From Conchocele bisecta (Eukaryota; Mollusca; Bivalvia; Lucinida; Thyasiridae), in NCBI GenBank assembly GCA_029237695.1, contig CM055280.1, positions 36,540,508-36,604,507 on the forward strand: a DNA stretch of 64,000 nucleotides, written 5' to 3'. The notes beneath the pieces were generated by a model that had not been told where the DNA came from, did no database searches, and saw only the letters and a program-made list of their open reading frames with translations. Within the stretch, counting starts at the first letter, position 1, and every line of letters starts with the position of its first letter. Below, one piece after another: positions 53,189 to 64,000 of the stretch. The translations under genes were made by a program, and so were the position numbers.

Positions 53189-56100
53189 TTTTGCAAATAT
53201 TGTAATAGATAAATTTAAGTAATCCACATAACAGCGGTATTCTTCTCCGCAGTAAACACATTTACAACTTAGAAAATAACTGAAATTATATAATTAGCAA
53301 TAAAGAATAAACATATGCCAATTGTGTAACCGATAAAAGTAAATTTTTGATTATGACACACTAGTAGGTTGAACCGGTAACCATGTTGGTGCTTTTCATG
53401 CCGGACACTGATTTCAGATACAATAGTTATATTTATCATTACCAAGCCCTGTTTTCTTTGTTTCTCGCTGGATGTGTTTGTTGTTGCGGCCAAATTGAAC
53501 CGTCTCGACGAGATGGTTCAAGTGGGTAGTGGCGGAATGCTCCTCCATTGCGAAACAAAGGAAACAATCCAGCAGCTATAATGCTGTCTGAGCATGTGCT
53601 CTATTCTCGTGCTCGGAGGCGGGTGACTCGGTTACTCGAGGCTGAGTAGTGCTCAGTCTCGGGTCGATTTTGGGGGGCATGCTCGGAGGGTTTTGTAGGC
53701 AGCGGCATAGTTTATACCATTTAAAGTATTTAGTTTAGTAGTATTTAAAGTGTGATATACCTTGAGGAAATGGGAATTGCTCACCTTTATTTCTTGTGGA
53801 ATCCTGATATATCTCTTTTGTGATATATATGGTTAGCATGCTATAAATAGATGATTATTTATTTAGATACATGTGCTGACAAAGATCTGACGGCCTATTA
53901 TTTGCAGTATTATCTGTGTCAACTCTGATTATTGACATGACCCTTGTAGACTCTGACCAGCAGGCAGTGTCTGCCATCTGGTCAGTAATAGGCAAATAAT
54001 AGCAAAGATTTTTAAAATCTGCCAGTGGTATCTGAAAGCATGTCTCTTTTTATCACGGTGCATCACATTCCCAAATGGGTCTACAGGCGGCATGAACACT
54101 GGTTGTGCGGACCCGTGTCCAGCTTGGCTGTAGGCCTCATTTGACCACTTATACACGTTGGTAAATACCGGTACCCCAATTACAAATTACAAATTACAAA
54201 TTACAATTACAACTTACACACACGTATAGCATACTTACCAAATTTGCAAATTTATAGTCGTCACTTCTAACATTTCAATTCATGCTCATTCATACTACAT
54301 TTTCTGTTCTGTTCTGTTCTGTTCTGCTAATGATGGCTTAATATAGGTTCAGCTGGTGTCTCTGAGGGCAAACTCAGTGCATGCCCCCCTTGGCGGCCGG
54401 TACTGACGTAACCGTTGCTATCATAGACTCATTGATGGTACATTGAGATGGACTCGAACGATAACATTATACTTCTGATGTAATACTATACACTCATGTT
54501 GGTATAGTACTTGTATCTGATGTCTCTGACGGCATCCCCAGTGCTTGCCTCTATGGAATGTGGAATTTTGTGCTTTCCAATTTCTTTTATTGCATAGCTC
54601 ACACTGTGCACTGACCATAAATCTTATTTAATAAATACATGTTACTTATTATGCATCTCTAAACTGCAATCTGCATTTAGTAGACACATGCTAGTTATAC
54701 TAATTAAAATTCATAGCAAATATATATCTACATGCTGGTTCACTTGTCACTGTTCACCTACATGTATGTGACAAAGGTATTTTGAGCGGGTATGGTGTAC
54801 CATGATGACATGGGGGCCGCGATTATTCTACCATTAATCGTATTTAATTCAGCTGATGCACCTTCATGAGGGGGCTTGGACTTTGTGTAATGAATTAGTG
54901 TGATAAATGTAACAGAAGTGATAAATAGGACTATAAATTGGACTGGAAAACTTACCTGGGTAGGATATGTAGGGCTACAGGAGGTGTGAAAACTGACCAT
55001 TGTATTTAGAATTGGCAGGGGATTAAAGTGAGCGGTATTGGACTGGACACTGGATATTTAGTCAAATGTGTAGAGAGATGATTTTTGAGAGCTGATCGAT
55101 CAGATGTGTTTTATATTCGGAAATGTAACAATATATATGGATAGTGTTGGATTGTTACGTGATTGATGTAGCTGCGATGCGGCAAGATGAACTGTGAAGT
55201 GAGAGATTTGGTGAGTTTATCATGTTACGCCAAGATATGATATGTGCCTGCGGTCAATTAGACTTAAGCCCGGATGAAATATACAATGTAGTTATCAATG
55301 TCAAATTATCAGTTTATGTACACAACACCACGCTATACACACCTAATACAAGCAATGTACTCATACATACCACATTCACACCATACATTCCAAGACATAC
55401 ATGTATAATATAAATTACAGGTTCGTTTACATGATTATATTCGCAAGTCTATGACTTCTGGCTATACTATCACTTGATATGCTGTGTGTACTTAAATCAT
55501 CACCTAAAGTTCAACAAGTAGTTTCACGTCACAAATATTGCACCACTGTAAGTTCAATCTCTGAGTTCACTGTAGTATGTCTAATAGTCATCAGTACTGT
55601 TATCAACAATTAATACAATTAATTAGCACACACGAAGAAAATTGTTCAGACAAAATAATTGTAGAAATAACGAAACTGTTTCTTCACACTCTCATTACAC
55701 ATGTAAAAGTCCTGTTCATATTTATTCAATGTTCACCACCCTGTCAATCTTCACCAGATAACCCCTTAGTTCTCGGACTATGAACCAAATTCCATGTCGA
55801 ATTTGTTTCATGTAAATATACAGTATCGGCTCCCATACCAAGAAATAACGTTCATGTCAACTTGGTGTCACAATATAGGTCCCTTCGGCTGCTGTACTAA
55901 CTATCAAATTTCATATCAAATTTGAGAAGCATAGATCTGGACTAATAATCAAATTACATGTCGAATTTGTTATCAGGTACAGTACCACACTGTTATGTCA
56001 TCAATGGGTAATTCGTTGTTCCATCTTTAATCATGCGACTAAACTGTAGTCTCTCTGCTAAATAATTCCTGGCTCATCTGGAGCGCTATCTCTGCATGCA

Positions 56101-57851
56101 TGTGTATACTCGAATATATACTGCTCCCCAACTTCGGTATCGTCACGGGCCCCACTATCGCTCCGGTTCGACTCTACCATCTACTACACCAAGACTCCGA
56201 CATGGACCGACCCTGGGTGCTGAAACAGACAACATACACTACTAAGTATGTTGTCGCTACCCAACAATTCACAAATTCCATACACGATAGACATTTCACT
56301 AGTCTACAAACTACAATAATTATCTTACCTGACAATTCTCAGCTTGTAATATCCAATATTAAATCTTCCATTCCCCACACACATACAAACACAACAACCT
56401 ATCTATTCAAATGCATGTTGCCAACTGACCACCATACATGTACCAGCAACAATTCACACAATAGCTCACGAACCTGCATTCAAACACAATACATAATCTT
56501 CACACCTTCGCCTGGACACTACATGCCCATTGTTATGCTACACAGTACCATACATCTACCTGAGTCTATTGTCATCTGACCTCTGATCAATAGCCCCTTG
56601 TAAGTTTATGCAACATGTCCCTTCCTACTGTCTAAAGACCCTCTCATATTTATTTACACCTAACTGTACTAAAATACCATATATGTATACTTGCCCTACA
56701 ATAACCAAGCTCTGTATCTATGATTTCTGTATATAATATATAATTACCTTGTCTCTTGGTGTAGTTCTGCAGAGTGTGTCTCAATACTACATGTACACGA
56801 TGTAAGGAGTGTCTAAGACCAAGGTACTTATATATTCTCAGTGATAGATGTCTTCGCCCTTTGTGTCCGTATTTCTGGTGATGGCTGTAAGATCTGAGGT
56901 GCCATGCAGCGGTGACCTGATTAGAAGATCCTAGACTGTTTGGATATACAAACTTACCAAATAAGGATAATGTGTCTCAGTGTGATGAATCATATATACC
57001 ATGAGAGTAGATCGGGCTAGAGAAGAAATGACAATAGTTGACTATATGTCTGGTCCATGTAATGTGATGTAATGTGATGTATAGATGAGCATACAATAGT
57101 ATTTGAGGAATAACTATTGGCGAACATTGAGGGTGAATAATATGGCAAGAGGCTAGTGTGTGATACAAAGTGAATGATGAGCTGATAGCTTTGTAAATGT
57201 AAACTGGGTTACAAGACTATGACACAAGGGATGTTATGAGAGTATTATTAAACATTGAATGTGTATATAATGACTCTACTTTTCTCATCTTTCCTATTAA
57301 CTAAAACTTTACTTGCTAGTTTCTCAGTATTGTGATAATATCAAGTGCTAGTAAATAAGATGTTTTTGTATAAAGTTATCGCTATCTCTATATATCCCCG
57401 GGTAAAATGATGTTCGGTAACAATGGCTGATCTTATTTCCTTACACTTTGTTCATTATAAACAATTTTTTTACAGGCATTCGTGACCAATGCTGATCCAG
57501 ATCTGACTGACATCTGTGTAGTCCGAACTGTATCTCCACTGATCACAGGCACGACCTGTGTTTTGGGTCAGATTATTACTATTAGTATTATAGTAATAAC
57601 CTGCATTCACAAATGACAGGTTCAGTAATTGATCATAGTTTGAATATTACTCATTCATTATCAATTATTAATGTTAATTTATTGTAGTAATATGTGGACC
57701 CCGTATAGTCGTGGCGCATTGCCTGCCTACATGAGCTTTATGGACGTTACATTGCTTAGTATTTATCATGCATGCCTTGCTTGTTTCTTATCCCACCTAC
57801 GTGTGGACTGAAACTGTTTGTATAAATAAACGATTTGTTCTGTTCTGTACG
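53189..57851. other. Long stretch without recognised genes
   Basis: Small tandem repeats are at 54184-54215 (ACAAATT) and 54303-54327 (TTCTG). An intact 159-codon plus frame at 56100-56579 is Thr/His/Ile-rich with low-complexity character; it matches nothing I know and may be chance. A minus patch at 53600-53690 is rich in GCTCGG words. Confidence 0.4.
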
Positions 57852-58170
57852 GTGTTCCGTTAAGGCCATCGTAATATCGCTATCGGGTTGATACTACGAT
57901 GACGATAGTACGATACTACGATGACGATAGTACGATGCTACGATGACGATAATACGATAGTACGATACTACGATGACGCTACTACGATGCCACGATGGCG
58001 ATAGTACGATACCATGATGACGATAACGCGATACCACGATAGTACGATGACGATACTACGATATTATATCGTACTATCGTCATCGTAGTATCGTAATATC
58101 GTCATCGTACTGTCGTGATCTCGTAGTATCGACCCGATAGCGATATTATGATGGCCATAACGGAACACTG
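57852..58170. mobile_element. CGAT-repeat fold-back element, copy 1
   Basis: The ends GTGTTCCGTTAAGGCCATCGTAATATCGCTATCGGG and CCCGATAGCGATATTATGATGGCCATAACGGAACAC are inverted. The whole interior is built of ACGATGACGATAGTACGATACT-type words and their complements, so nearly the entire element can fold on itself. Confidence 0.8.
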
Positions 58171-58639
58171 TATCGCCTTCCGCATCAAAACAATGGATGA
58201 CGGTATTTTGATACATATAATCATCATTAGATTGATTTAATTTCATTTAATAGGTATTTAAGATAGATATTTGAAAAATTAATCTTGTTTGCGCTGTTTT
58301 CGCCGAAATTCTTGTTTGCGCTATTAACAAGGTTTTCGAACCCGATTTTCCAACGTGACGTAATCTGTGACGTCATTTTTACAGTCGATTTTCATTAAAA
58401 TCTTCCTAACAAACGGACGGATTTTGATGATATGTAGCGCACCAAATACGATGGCATATGTGTTTTATGGGTGCTCTGAAAGTTCTTTACAATAACTTAT
58501 ACATTTCACAAAGAATCTACTGTAAACACATCTACAAAACATGACGTCATGCCGTTCGGAAACCACGTGATCCCCCACCTTGATTAAGGCGTACCGCCAT
58601 TTTCGCAAACAAAAAATGCGAATGCGCGTGTCCATCCGG
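58171..58639. other. Spacer between the CGAT arrays
   Basis: It is bounded by TATCGCCTTCCG (58171-58182) and its inverse CGGAAGGCGATA (58637-58648), suggesting an independent inverted unit about 480 bp long. No gene is visible. Confidence 0.4.
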
Positions 58640-59022
58640 AAGGCGATACCACGAAGACGATAGTACGATGACGATAGTACGATACTACGATGACGATGGT
58701 ACGATAGCACGATGACGATAGTACGATACTACGATAAACAGTGTTCCGTTAAGGCCATCGTAATATCGCTATCGGGTCGATACTACGAGATCACGACAGT
58801 ACGATGACGATAGTACGATACTACGATGACGATAGTACGATACTACGATGACGATAGTACGATATAATATCGTAGTATCGTCATCGTACTATCGTGGTAT
58901 CGCGTTATCGTCATCGTGGTATCGTACTATCGTCATCGTGCAATCGTAGTATCGTAGTATCGTAGTATCGTAGTATCGTACTATCGTACTATCGTAGTAT
59001 CGACCCGATAGCGATATTACGG
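58640..59022. mobile_element. CGAT-repeat fold-back element, copy 2, right end truncated
   Basis: An array of CGATAGTACGATGACGATAG words (58650-58737) precedes GTGTTCCGTTAAGGCCATCG (58741) and an interior like copy 1. The right inverted end stops at CCCGATAGCGATATTACGG, where the 33-bp-type satellite begins. Confidence 0.75.
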
Positions 59023-59034
59023 CATAGTTCTGTC

Positions 59035-59340
59035 CTGGCAACTCAACACACAACACAGTCCAACTGGACGCTCGGCCACGCAACACACGCCAAATGAAAC
59101 TAGCGACTCGGTCACCCAACACACGCCAAAATCCAACTGGACGCTCGACCACGCAACACACGCCAAATGAAAATAACCACTCGACCACTCAGCACATGCC
59201 AACATCAAACTGGCCGCTCGGCACGCAACACACGCCAAAATCAAACTGGACATTCGGCCACGCAACGCTCGCCAATATCAAACTGGTCGCTCTGTCACTC
59301 AACACGTGCCAATTGAAACTAGCCACTCGGTCATTCAACA
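59035..59340. repeat. Degenerate 33-bp satellite array
   Basis: CTGGACGCTCGGCCACGCAACACACGCCAAA words recur every 31-36 bp. They are homologous to the array at 50368-50635. Confidence 0.8.
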
Positions 59341-59508
59341 TGTACTGCACAATCAACATGGCTCAACGTCGCACCCCCGAAATTAAACTACTGTCTGTTC
59401 CACGTTTTCCAGCCGACGAACCTTTTTCTATTAAACACATTACATCTAAAACAGTATTTAAATGTAAGAACTGTTTCACCAATAACATTTTCCTATGGGA
59501 ATTAACAT

Positions 59509-59564
<56 letters not shown>
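59509..59564 (+). repeat. 56-base uninterrupted poly(G)
   Basis: A pure G run following TTCCTATGGGAATTAACAT. The sequences on both sides (also 59733-59800) resemble the arms of the MITE at 27881-28305, so the run seems to have grown from its ACATGGGG word. Confidence 0.95.
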
Positions 59565-59565
<1 letters not shown>

Positions 59566-59870
59566 AAGAGGTATAAGAGTTGGGGGACGAGTCAAAAAAC
59601 GAAAACAGTTTGGACATTGACTCCGAAACCTGTCTAGCTAGCTTGGAAATGATGTACATGTAACTAAGAAAACAATTTAGATTTTTAAAATCAGTCCACA
59701 AATGAAAAATTATTTAACAAATCTAATTTTAGCCCTCACGTTAAATTCCCACATAGGAAATTATTTTTTTCGCAATAAAATCAATATTTGACGGAATTTC
59801 ATCAAATAAAACAATTTGGGGAGGGTGACATTTTTATTATTGATGATTTAGATATTTTTTTTTAATTTAA

Positions 59871-60326
59871 AGGTACATGCCTACCCAGTAAGCACTACAT
59901 GTTCTTTATATCAGAGACATAATCTGAGACATTGTCTGGCAAAATAAACATTATTTCACCAGTACCCCACGTATTGATTGGTATTATTCTACATTTTATA
60001 TCAGACGTCAATTTCCATACTGATATCAGGGGCAATAACCGTGTTTCCTTAAAATGTTAACGGACATTACTATTTATTCTCTGTATTTATTGTTTGATGT
60101 GCAATGATAATACTTTATAATCTGTCAAATATATATTCAGGTGGCGCATTTAACTAGAATAAATAATTAAAAAATATCATGTCTCATTTGCATACGGAAA
60201 TAGCCTGATAGCACCGCGAGTCACTATCAGTAAAATAAATATAGAACTGATGGGATAGTGACACAATTATACACTTATTTAATTCCTATAAAGAACATTT
60301 TGTGCCTACTGAGTGGGCATGTACCT
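59871..60326. mobile_element. TTAA-flanked MITE, family A, copy 2
   Basis: TTAA is at 59867-59870 and 60327-60330. Inverted ends are AGGTACATGCCTACCCAGTAAGCAC and GTGCCTACTGAGTGGGCATGTACCT. The interior is shared with 12702-13057 and is about 100 bp longer. Confidence 0.8.
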
Positions 60327-60330
60327 TTAA

Positions 60331-60919
60331 TGTGTTTAATGGCCAAAAGTTCGTCGGCAATAAAATGTGGAACAGACACTCGCACTCGTGACAAAATCAA
60401 ACTGATAATAAATAAAATAATATATTCCACGTGTATTATGTGTAGGGAGGAAGACGAAACTATTCACCATTCTCTGACTGGAGAAATGCAGCTTATGGGT
60501 CTGGCGACCAGTGAACATCCAGATCAGCCTTTACATCCGCAGTCTGACAGGATCTGCACAATTCGCAGTTCCATCAATGAAACATACGTCGTGCTTCAAA
60601 GGAACAATATAGATCGTTAGCAGCCTACATGAGTGTTTTGCTTGATCAGCAGTGACTCTGGTCACAAATCCCACAGGGCTCTATTTTAGGACCTCTAAAG
60701 AAGATAAAACAAGTGATATATTCTAAATTTATTCACGCGAATAAGACATATTAGTAAAAGAGAATTGCAAACTGTTGAAACTACAGATTATTACGTGTAA
60801 TTAACTCTAACTCATTGTAATAAGACAACATAATCGAAATTCAAGGAAACAGAATATAAACACATTCACATAAAAATATTACATTGTGTGCCTAGATAAT
60901 CCACGTGAGTGTCATACAC
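60331..60919. other. Unannotated
   Basis: A dispersed phrase AACATCCAGATCAGCCTTTACATCCGCAGTCTGACAGGATCTGC lies at 60513-60556. A frame with CIMCREEDETIHH (60438-60476) hints at a LINE zinc-knuckle remnant but is too short to support. Confidence 0.35.
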
Positions 60920-61142
60920 AACCACCTGCGTTGATCTTGTTCAGATTATCAACGTTTCTGAACATCTATTGGTAATGCCAACTCGCAATCAAGCAATTTG
61001 ATTGTCTGATCCTCAGCTGTAGCACAGCTCAGGATCAGCCAATGAAACATCTTGATTTCAAACACAATATTCAAGTATATTGAAGCAACGAAATTGACAA
61101 ATATTGGCAAGATTAGCGCAGGCCGCAGTGTACGTGTATCAT
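60920..61142. repeat. Dispersed repeat, copy 1, with internal hairpin
   Basis: AACGTTTCTGAACATCTATTG then a hairpin CTGAGCTGTAGCACAGCTCAG-type core (61013-61035), CAAACACAATATT and AAGATTAGCGCAGGCCG. The same order occurs at 61898-62110. Confidence 0.7.
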
Positions 61143-61394
61143 GTTTCTGGCGTCAAGTATAGAGCGTAAGATTTTAGACTCCGCCTTTGTATACAGAAAG
61201 GGACCACTAGACCAACTAAGCATGTTATAGTATACTTCCTATATATATCTCCGAACGTCAGTGTCACATGACACATCATCGCGGGAACAATACAAGGAAG
61301 TAACTCCGGACACACAAATATTATATTTGTTTATGAACATACTATGCGACAAATCCGGTGAATGCGTGTCAAGCGAGATGTGCGATTTGTAATG

Positions 61395-61600
61395 AAAACT
61401 ATTAGCCTAATATACGACAGCTTCCGTAAATGACGTCGAAAGTTGACGAAATATTTAGGACACATGCGGAATTCCGCATTTGAGCTGATAATTCCGTCAA
61501 ATTGCGACGTAATTTACAGAAAATATCACAGTTTTTGTAAGAGATTTCATGAAATAACGCACAACTCATTAGGTATTAGTTATCATTAGGCTTGTCTCAT
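61395..61600. repeat. Fold-back repeat, copy 1
   Basis: CCGTAAATGACGTCGAAAGTTGACG and CGTCAAATTGCGACGTAATTTACAG are inverted around GGAATTCCGCATTTGAGCTGA. The relative at 62430-62690 has TCTGTAAATGACATTGAAGGTTGACG and GACGTCATTTACGGA. Confidence 0.6.
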
Positions 61601-61897
61601 ATGCGAATATTCATGTCATATAGATCATTATTGACTTTGCGACCAGTGTAGACCCAGATCTGATCGTAACATGGCCTACGCTGTTCGCTAGTCAAGTGAA
61701 GATCCTGATGCATTCATTTTATAACAAAGCCATGGGCTATTGCATTTACTTTTTGTTTTGTTTTAATAATGTGGTGCATTGTAAGTCCAACTCGGCAAAA
61801 CAGACTGTTTGAGAGTTCAAATTCCTAGACAATGTACATGTAGACCAGCAAATGAAATCGCTAGAAAAATTGAAAGTCGCCTTTTTCCAATTATACA

Positions 61898-62110
61898 CCA
61901 CCGCCTGTGTTACTCCTGACAAGATAACAACGTTTCTGAACATCTATTGCGAATATCAACTCGTAAACAAGCAGTTTGATTGACTGAGCCTGAGCTGTAG
62001 CACAGCTCATGCTCATCAAATGAAGCTGCTTACTCTCAAACACAATATTTACGTATTTACATGTTTACAAATATTAACAAGATTAACGCAGGCCGTGGTG
62101 TAGTAGTATC
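61898..62110. repeat. Dispersed repeat, copy 2
   Basis: Same orientation and order of landmarks as 60920-61142, including CCTGAGCTGTAGCACAGCTCATG and CAAGATTAACGCAGGCCG. Confidence 0.7.
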
Positions 62111-62429
62111 TCCGTACAAAAACATTTTGGAAAATATGGTCGTGGGGTTTATATGTATTAATAACAGATGAAAAACAATACCGCCGTTTTCACGTGTATC
62201 AGTCCACTATAGTAAGTGACCGGCCACCAATCAAAGCGCCACCTAGTGGCGGAAAACGTTCGCATTGACGTCATTCCAATCCACTCATGGAGCCAATAAG
62301 TTAAGGCCGAGCGCTGACTACAGTAGACAGTTCACATATTTGTTATACATTATTTACACCAGCAACATGATACAACCTGTAGATAATACATCTTTTTGAA
62401 GAAAAATATAGCTAGACTACGGATACTAT

Positions 62430-62690
62430 ATCTCAACAGAGAAATGTCATATGATTTTGTACCTAAGATAAGACACTTTTACATATATATTTTCTGTAAA
62501 TGACATTGAAGGTTGACGTAAGTTTCATAGCATCTGTTTAATTATGAATACTATTTTGCATTAGAGCTGAAAATCTTGACAATTTTCGACGTCATTTACG
62601 GACAGTATCTAAAATATTGTAAATAATATCATGGAAAATCACACATCTTCTTAGGTACAAAATGACATGACTTGCCTAAATTATGCACAT
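62430..62690. repeat. Fold-back repeat, copy 2
   Basis: Outer words TCATATGATTTTGTACCTAAGA and TCTTAGGTACAAAATGACATGA are also inverted, so the hairpin extends about 100 bases per arm. Confidence 0.6.
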
Positions 62691-64000
62691 ACATATATAA
62701 AAACAAGATAAATAGGATAGCTACACAGAAGTATAATTACTGTTACAATATTGTATTACTATATGTAGTTGCGCATGCAGTTTGTGTTGTTCTTTGTTTG
62801 TAATTGGTAGCGAATTGGCCGGTTTCAATTGCATGAGAAATGGGTCTTATGGATTTTGTGACCAGTGTCATGTATATCCAGATCAGCTCGTCATTCCATC
62901 AGTGAAACACCAATCATGCTTCAGATAAGCATTATAGATCGCTCACTAATTGGCTACAGGGGGTGCTATTTGATCAGGTACTACACTAATCACAAAACCC
63001 ATAATACCCATTTCTCCAGTCACAGCCATATTTTCAGGGTTACTTGAAGGGGCATGTAACTTCTTCAGATACACTGGTGAAGCTCTCCACTGTTATAATT
63101 TTGCCTGACTCTTGAATTACCTCCCCTGTCGTATTGTCACGTTTAGACATTATTTGTCTTCGTTAAGCGTCCACTCAGATTGTCAAAATCTACCTACGAA
63201 TCCGGTAAAAACAAACAGGGTCTTCAAACAAAAAACCGAATGTAAATGTATGTTAAAAACTTGCAGTCTGCAAAGGGTTGATGAAGGTTTTAGCATAAGT
63301 TTAAATTTCTGCCAGCAAACTTTTGAAAAAAATAAGAAGAAAATACTCTAATTAAACTTATAATTAAAAAACGTAAACTCATGAACGGATATAAAACGTG
63401 CAGAAGTCCCCAATCAGTTTTCATATTATTTCACTAGTAAATAGTGTCAAACAGCACACAGAATTTTTCACAGAACCTCTCTCAACATGTACCCGAACAC
63501 GGACGCTTAACAGAGAAAAAACTTTGTACGGACTTTAATTTATAAAATCAGTCATAGTTTCGGTAAATGCTATAAACAAATGACAATGCATCAGTAACCA
63601 ATTTCGCCAACATTGCAAAGTATACTTTGTGGGAGACATTTTCAATTTAAGGATAAAGTTATTAATTTTTATTTAATGCAATAAAATATTTTCTGACCAA
63701 ATTATTTCCTGCTGTGATCATGGTGATAATGTAATACATTCAGTATACTAATTATGCATACTTTTAATCATCAAATATATGCAGTCGTTAGTTCTATATG
63801 CAATAATGCATTTCAGGAAAAATAAATGATTACTCCCTCAAAGTATACTTAGCTAGATCAGTTGTCTTAGCAATTGTGGTGAAATCCGCTATAGAACCAA
63901 TTCTACATGAAATCGGAATGTTGTGTCATCTATCGATGTAATATATGGAAAATAACAGCAGTTTCGGAAAATATCTTAGTTTTTCAATCGTTCTATTGTT
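62691..64000. other. Unannotated window end
   Basis: A short dispersed phrase TTTTGTGACCAGTGTCATGTATATCCAGATCAGCTCG lies at 62855-62891. Otherwise AT-rich with no supported gene; the small open frames have no recognised content. Confidence 0.4.

Noticed and set aside
56100..56579. 159-codon plus frame, Thr/His/Ile-rich
   Set aside because: Low-complexity composition with no motif or neighbour support; plausible chance frame. Kept only as a note in the stretch entry.

Overview
The window looks like a stretch of animal genome, most likely from a bivalve or other mollusc. It is AT-rich, has no operons and almost no recognisable host coding sequence, and is packed with SINEs, LINEs, fold-back elements and minisatellites of the style common in mollusc assemblies. 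The species call is inference from repeat style. No host gene with a known product was found; one possible first exon of a secreted peptide lies at 8999-9148.

Region 1 (1 to about 8.2 kb) is a block of virus-like genes, more GC-rich than its surroundings. It contains a double-jelly-roll-type major capsid gene (minus, cut by the window edge), an intact 476-residue coiled-coil/membrane protein (819-2249), a broken conserved structural gene (minus, 2362-3625), a broken conserved gene (3640-4419), a fibre-like gene with a tandem-repeat stalk and a beta-rich C-terminal head (about 4430-6418), and a small membrane protein gene (6439-7022). A non-coding tail with a tRNA-like sequence and 115-130 bp tandem repeats follows, then one AT-rich ORF. 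This reads as an endogenised Polinton/adintovirus-like element whose replication genes are not in view.

Region 2 (8.2-36.4 kb) is a repeat landscape. It holds palindromic and TTAA-flanked MITEs, a 5'-damaged L1/Tx1-like LINE on the minus strand (15.93-20.06 kb) next to a 0.56 kb tandem duplication, several minisatellites, and a BEL/Pao retrotransposon remnant on the minus strand (33.5-35.4 kb) interrupted by a SINE and bordered by a MITE.

Region 3 (36450-42638) is a complete-looking 6.19 kb transposable unit. It has terminal inverted repeats of about 290 bp starting 5'-AG and a 5-bp target duplication (AAGGC). It carries a broken protein-primed-type family B DNA polymerase plus several small genes, two of which share a helix-turn-helix-like motif. 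I see no rve integrase, packaging ATPase, protease or capsid gene in it. Its right end plus 2.5 kb of flank is repeated almost exactly at 45242-48162, which is either a recent duplication or an assembly artefact.

Region 4 (48.2-64 kb) is again repeats: LINE fragments, a SINE with a clean 14-bp target duplication, a LINE ORF1 remnant fused to a LINE 3' tail, 33-bp satellites, CGAT-rich fold-back arrays, a 56-base poly(G) run and duplicated fold-back elements.

The most interesting signals are the capsid-fibre block of region 1 and the polymerase-only TIR element of region 3. Together they cover the two halves of a Polinton-like virus genome, but they sit in separate units. Many frameshifts in both are single-base indels, and similar indels separate the two copies of the 3 kb duplication, so some breaks may be sequencing errors rather than decay.
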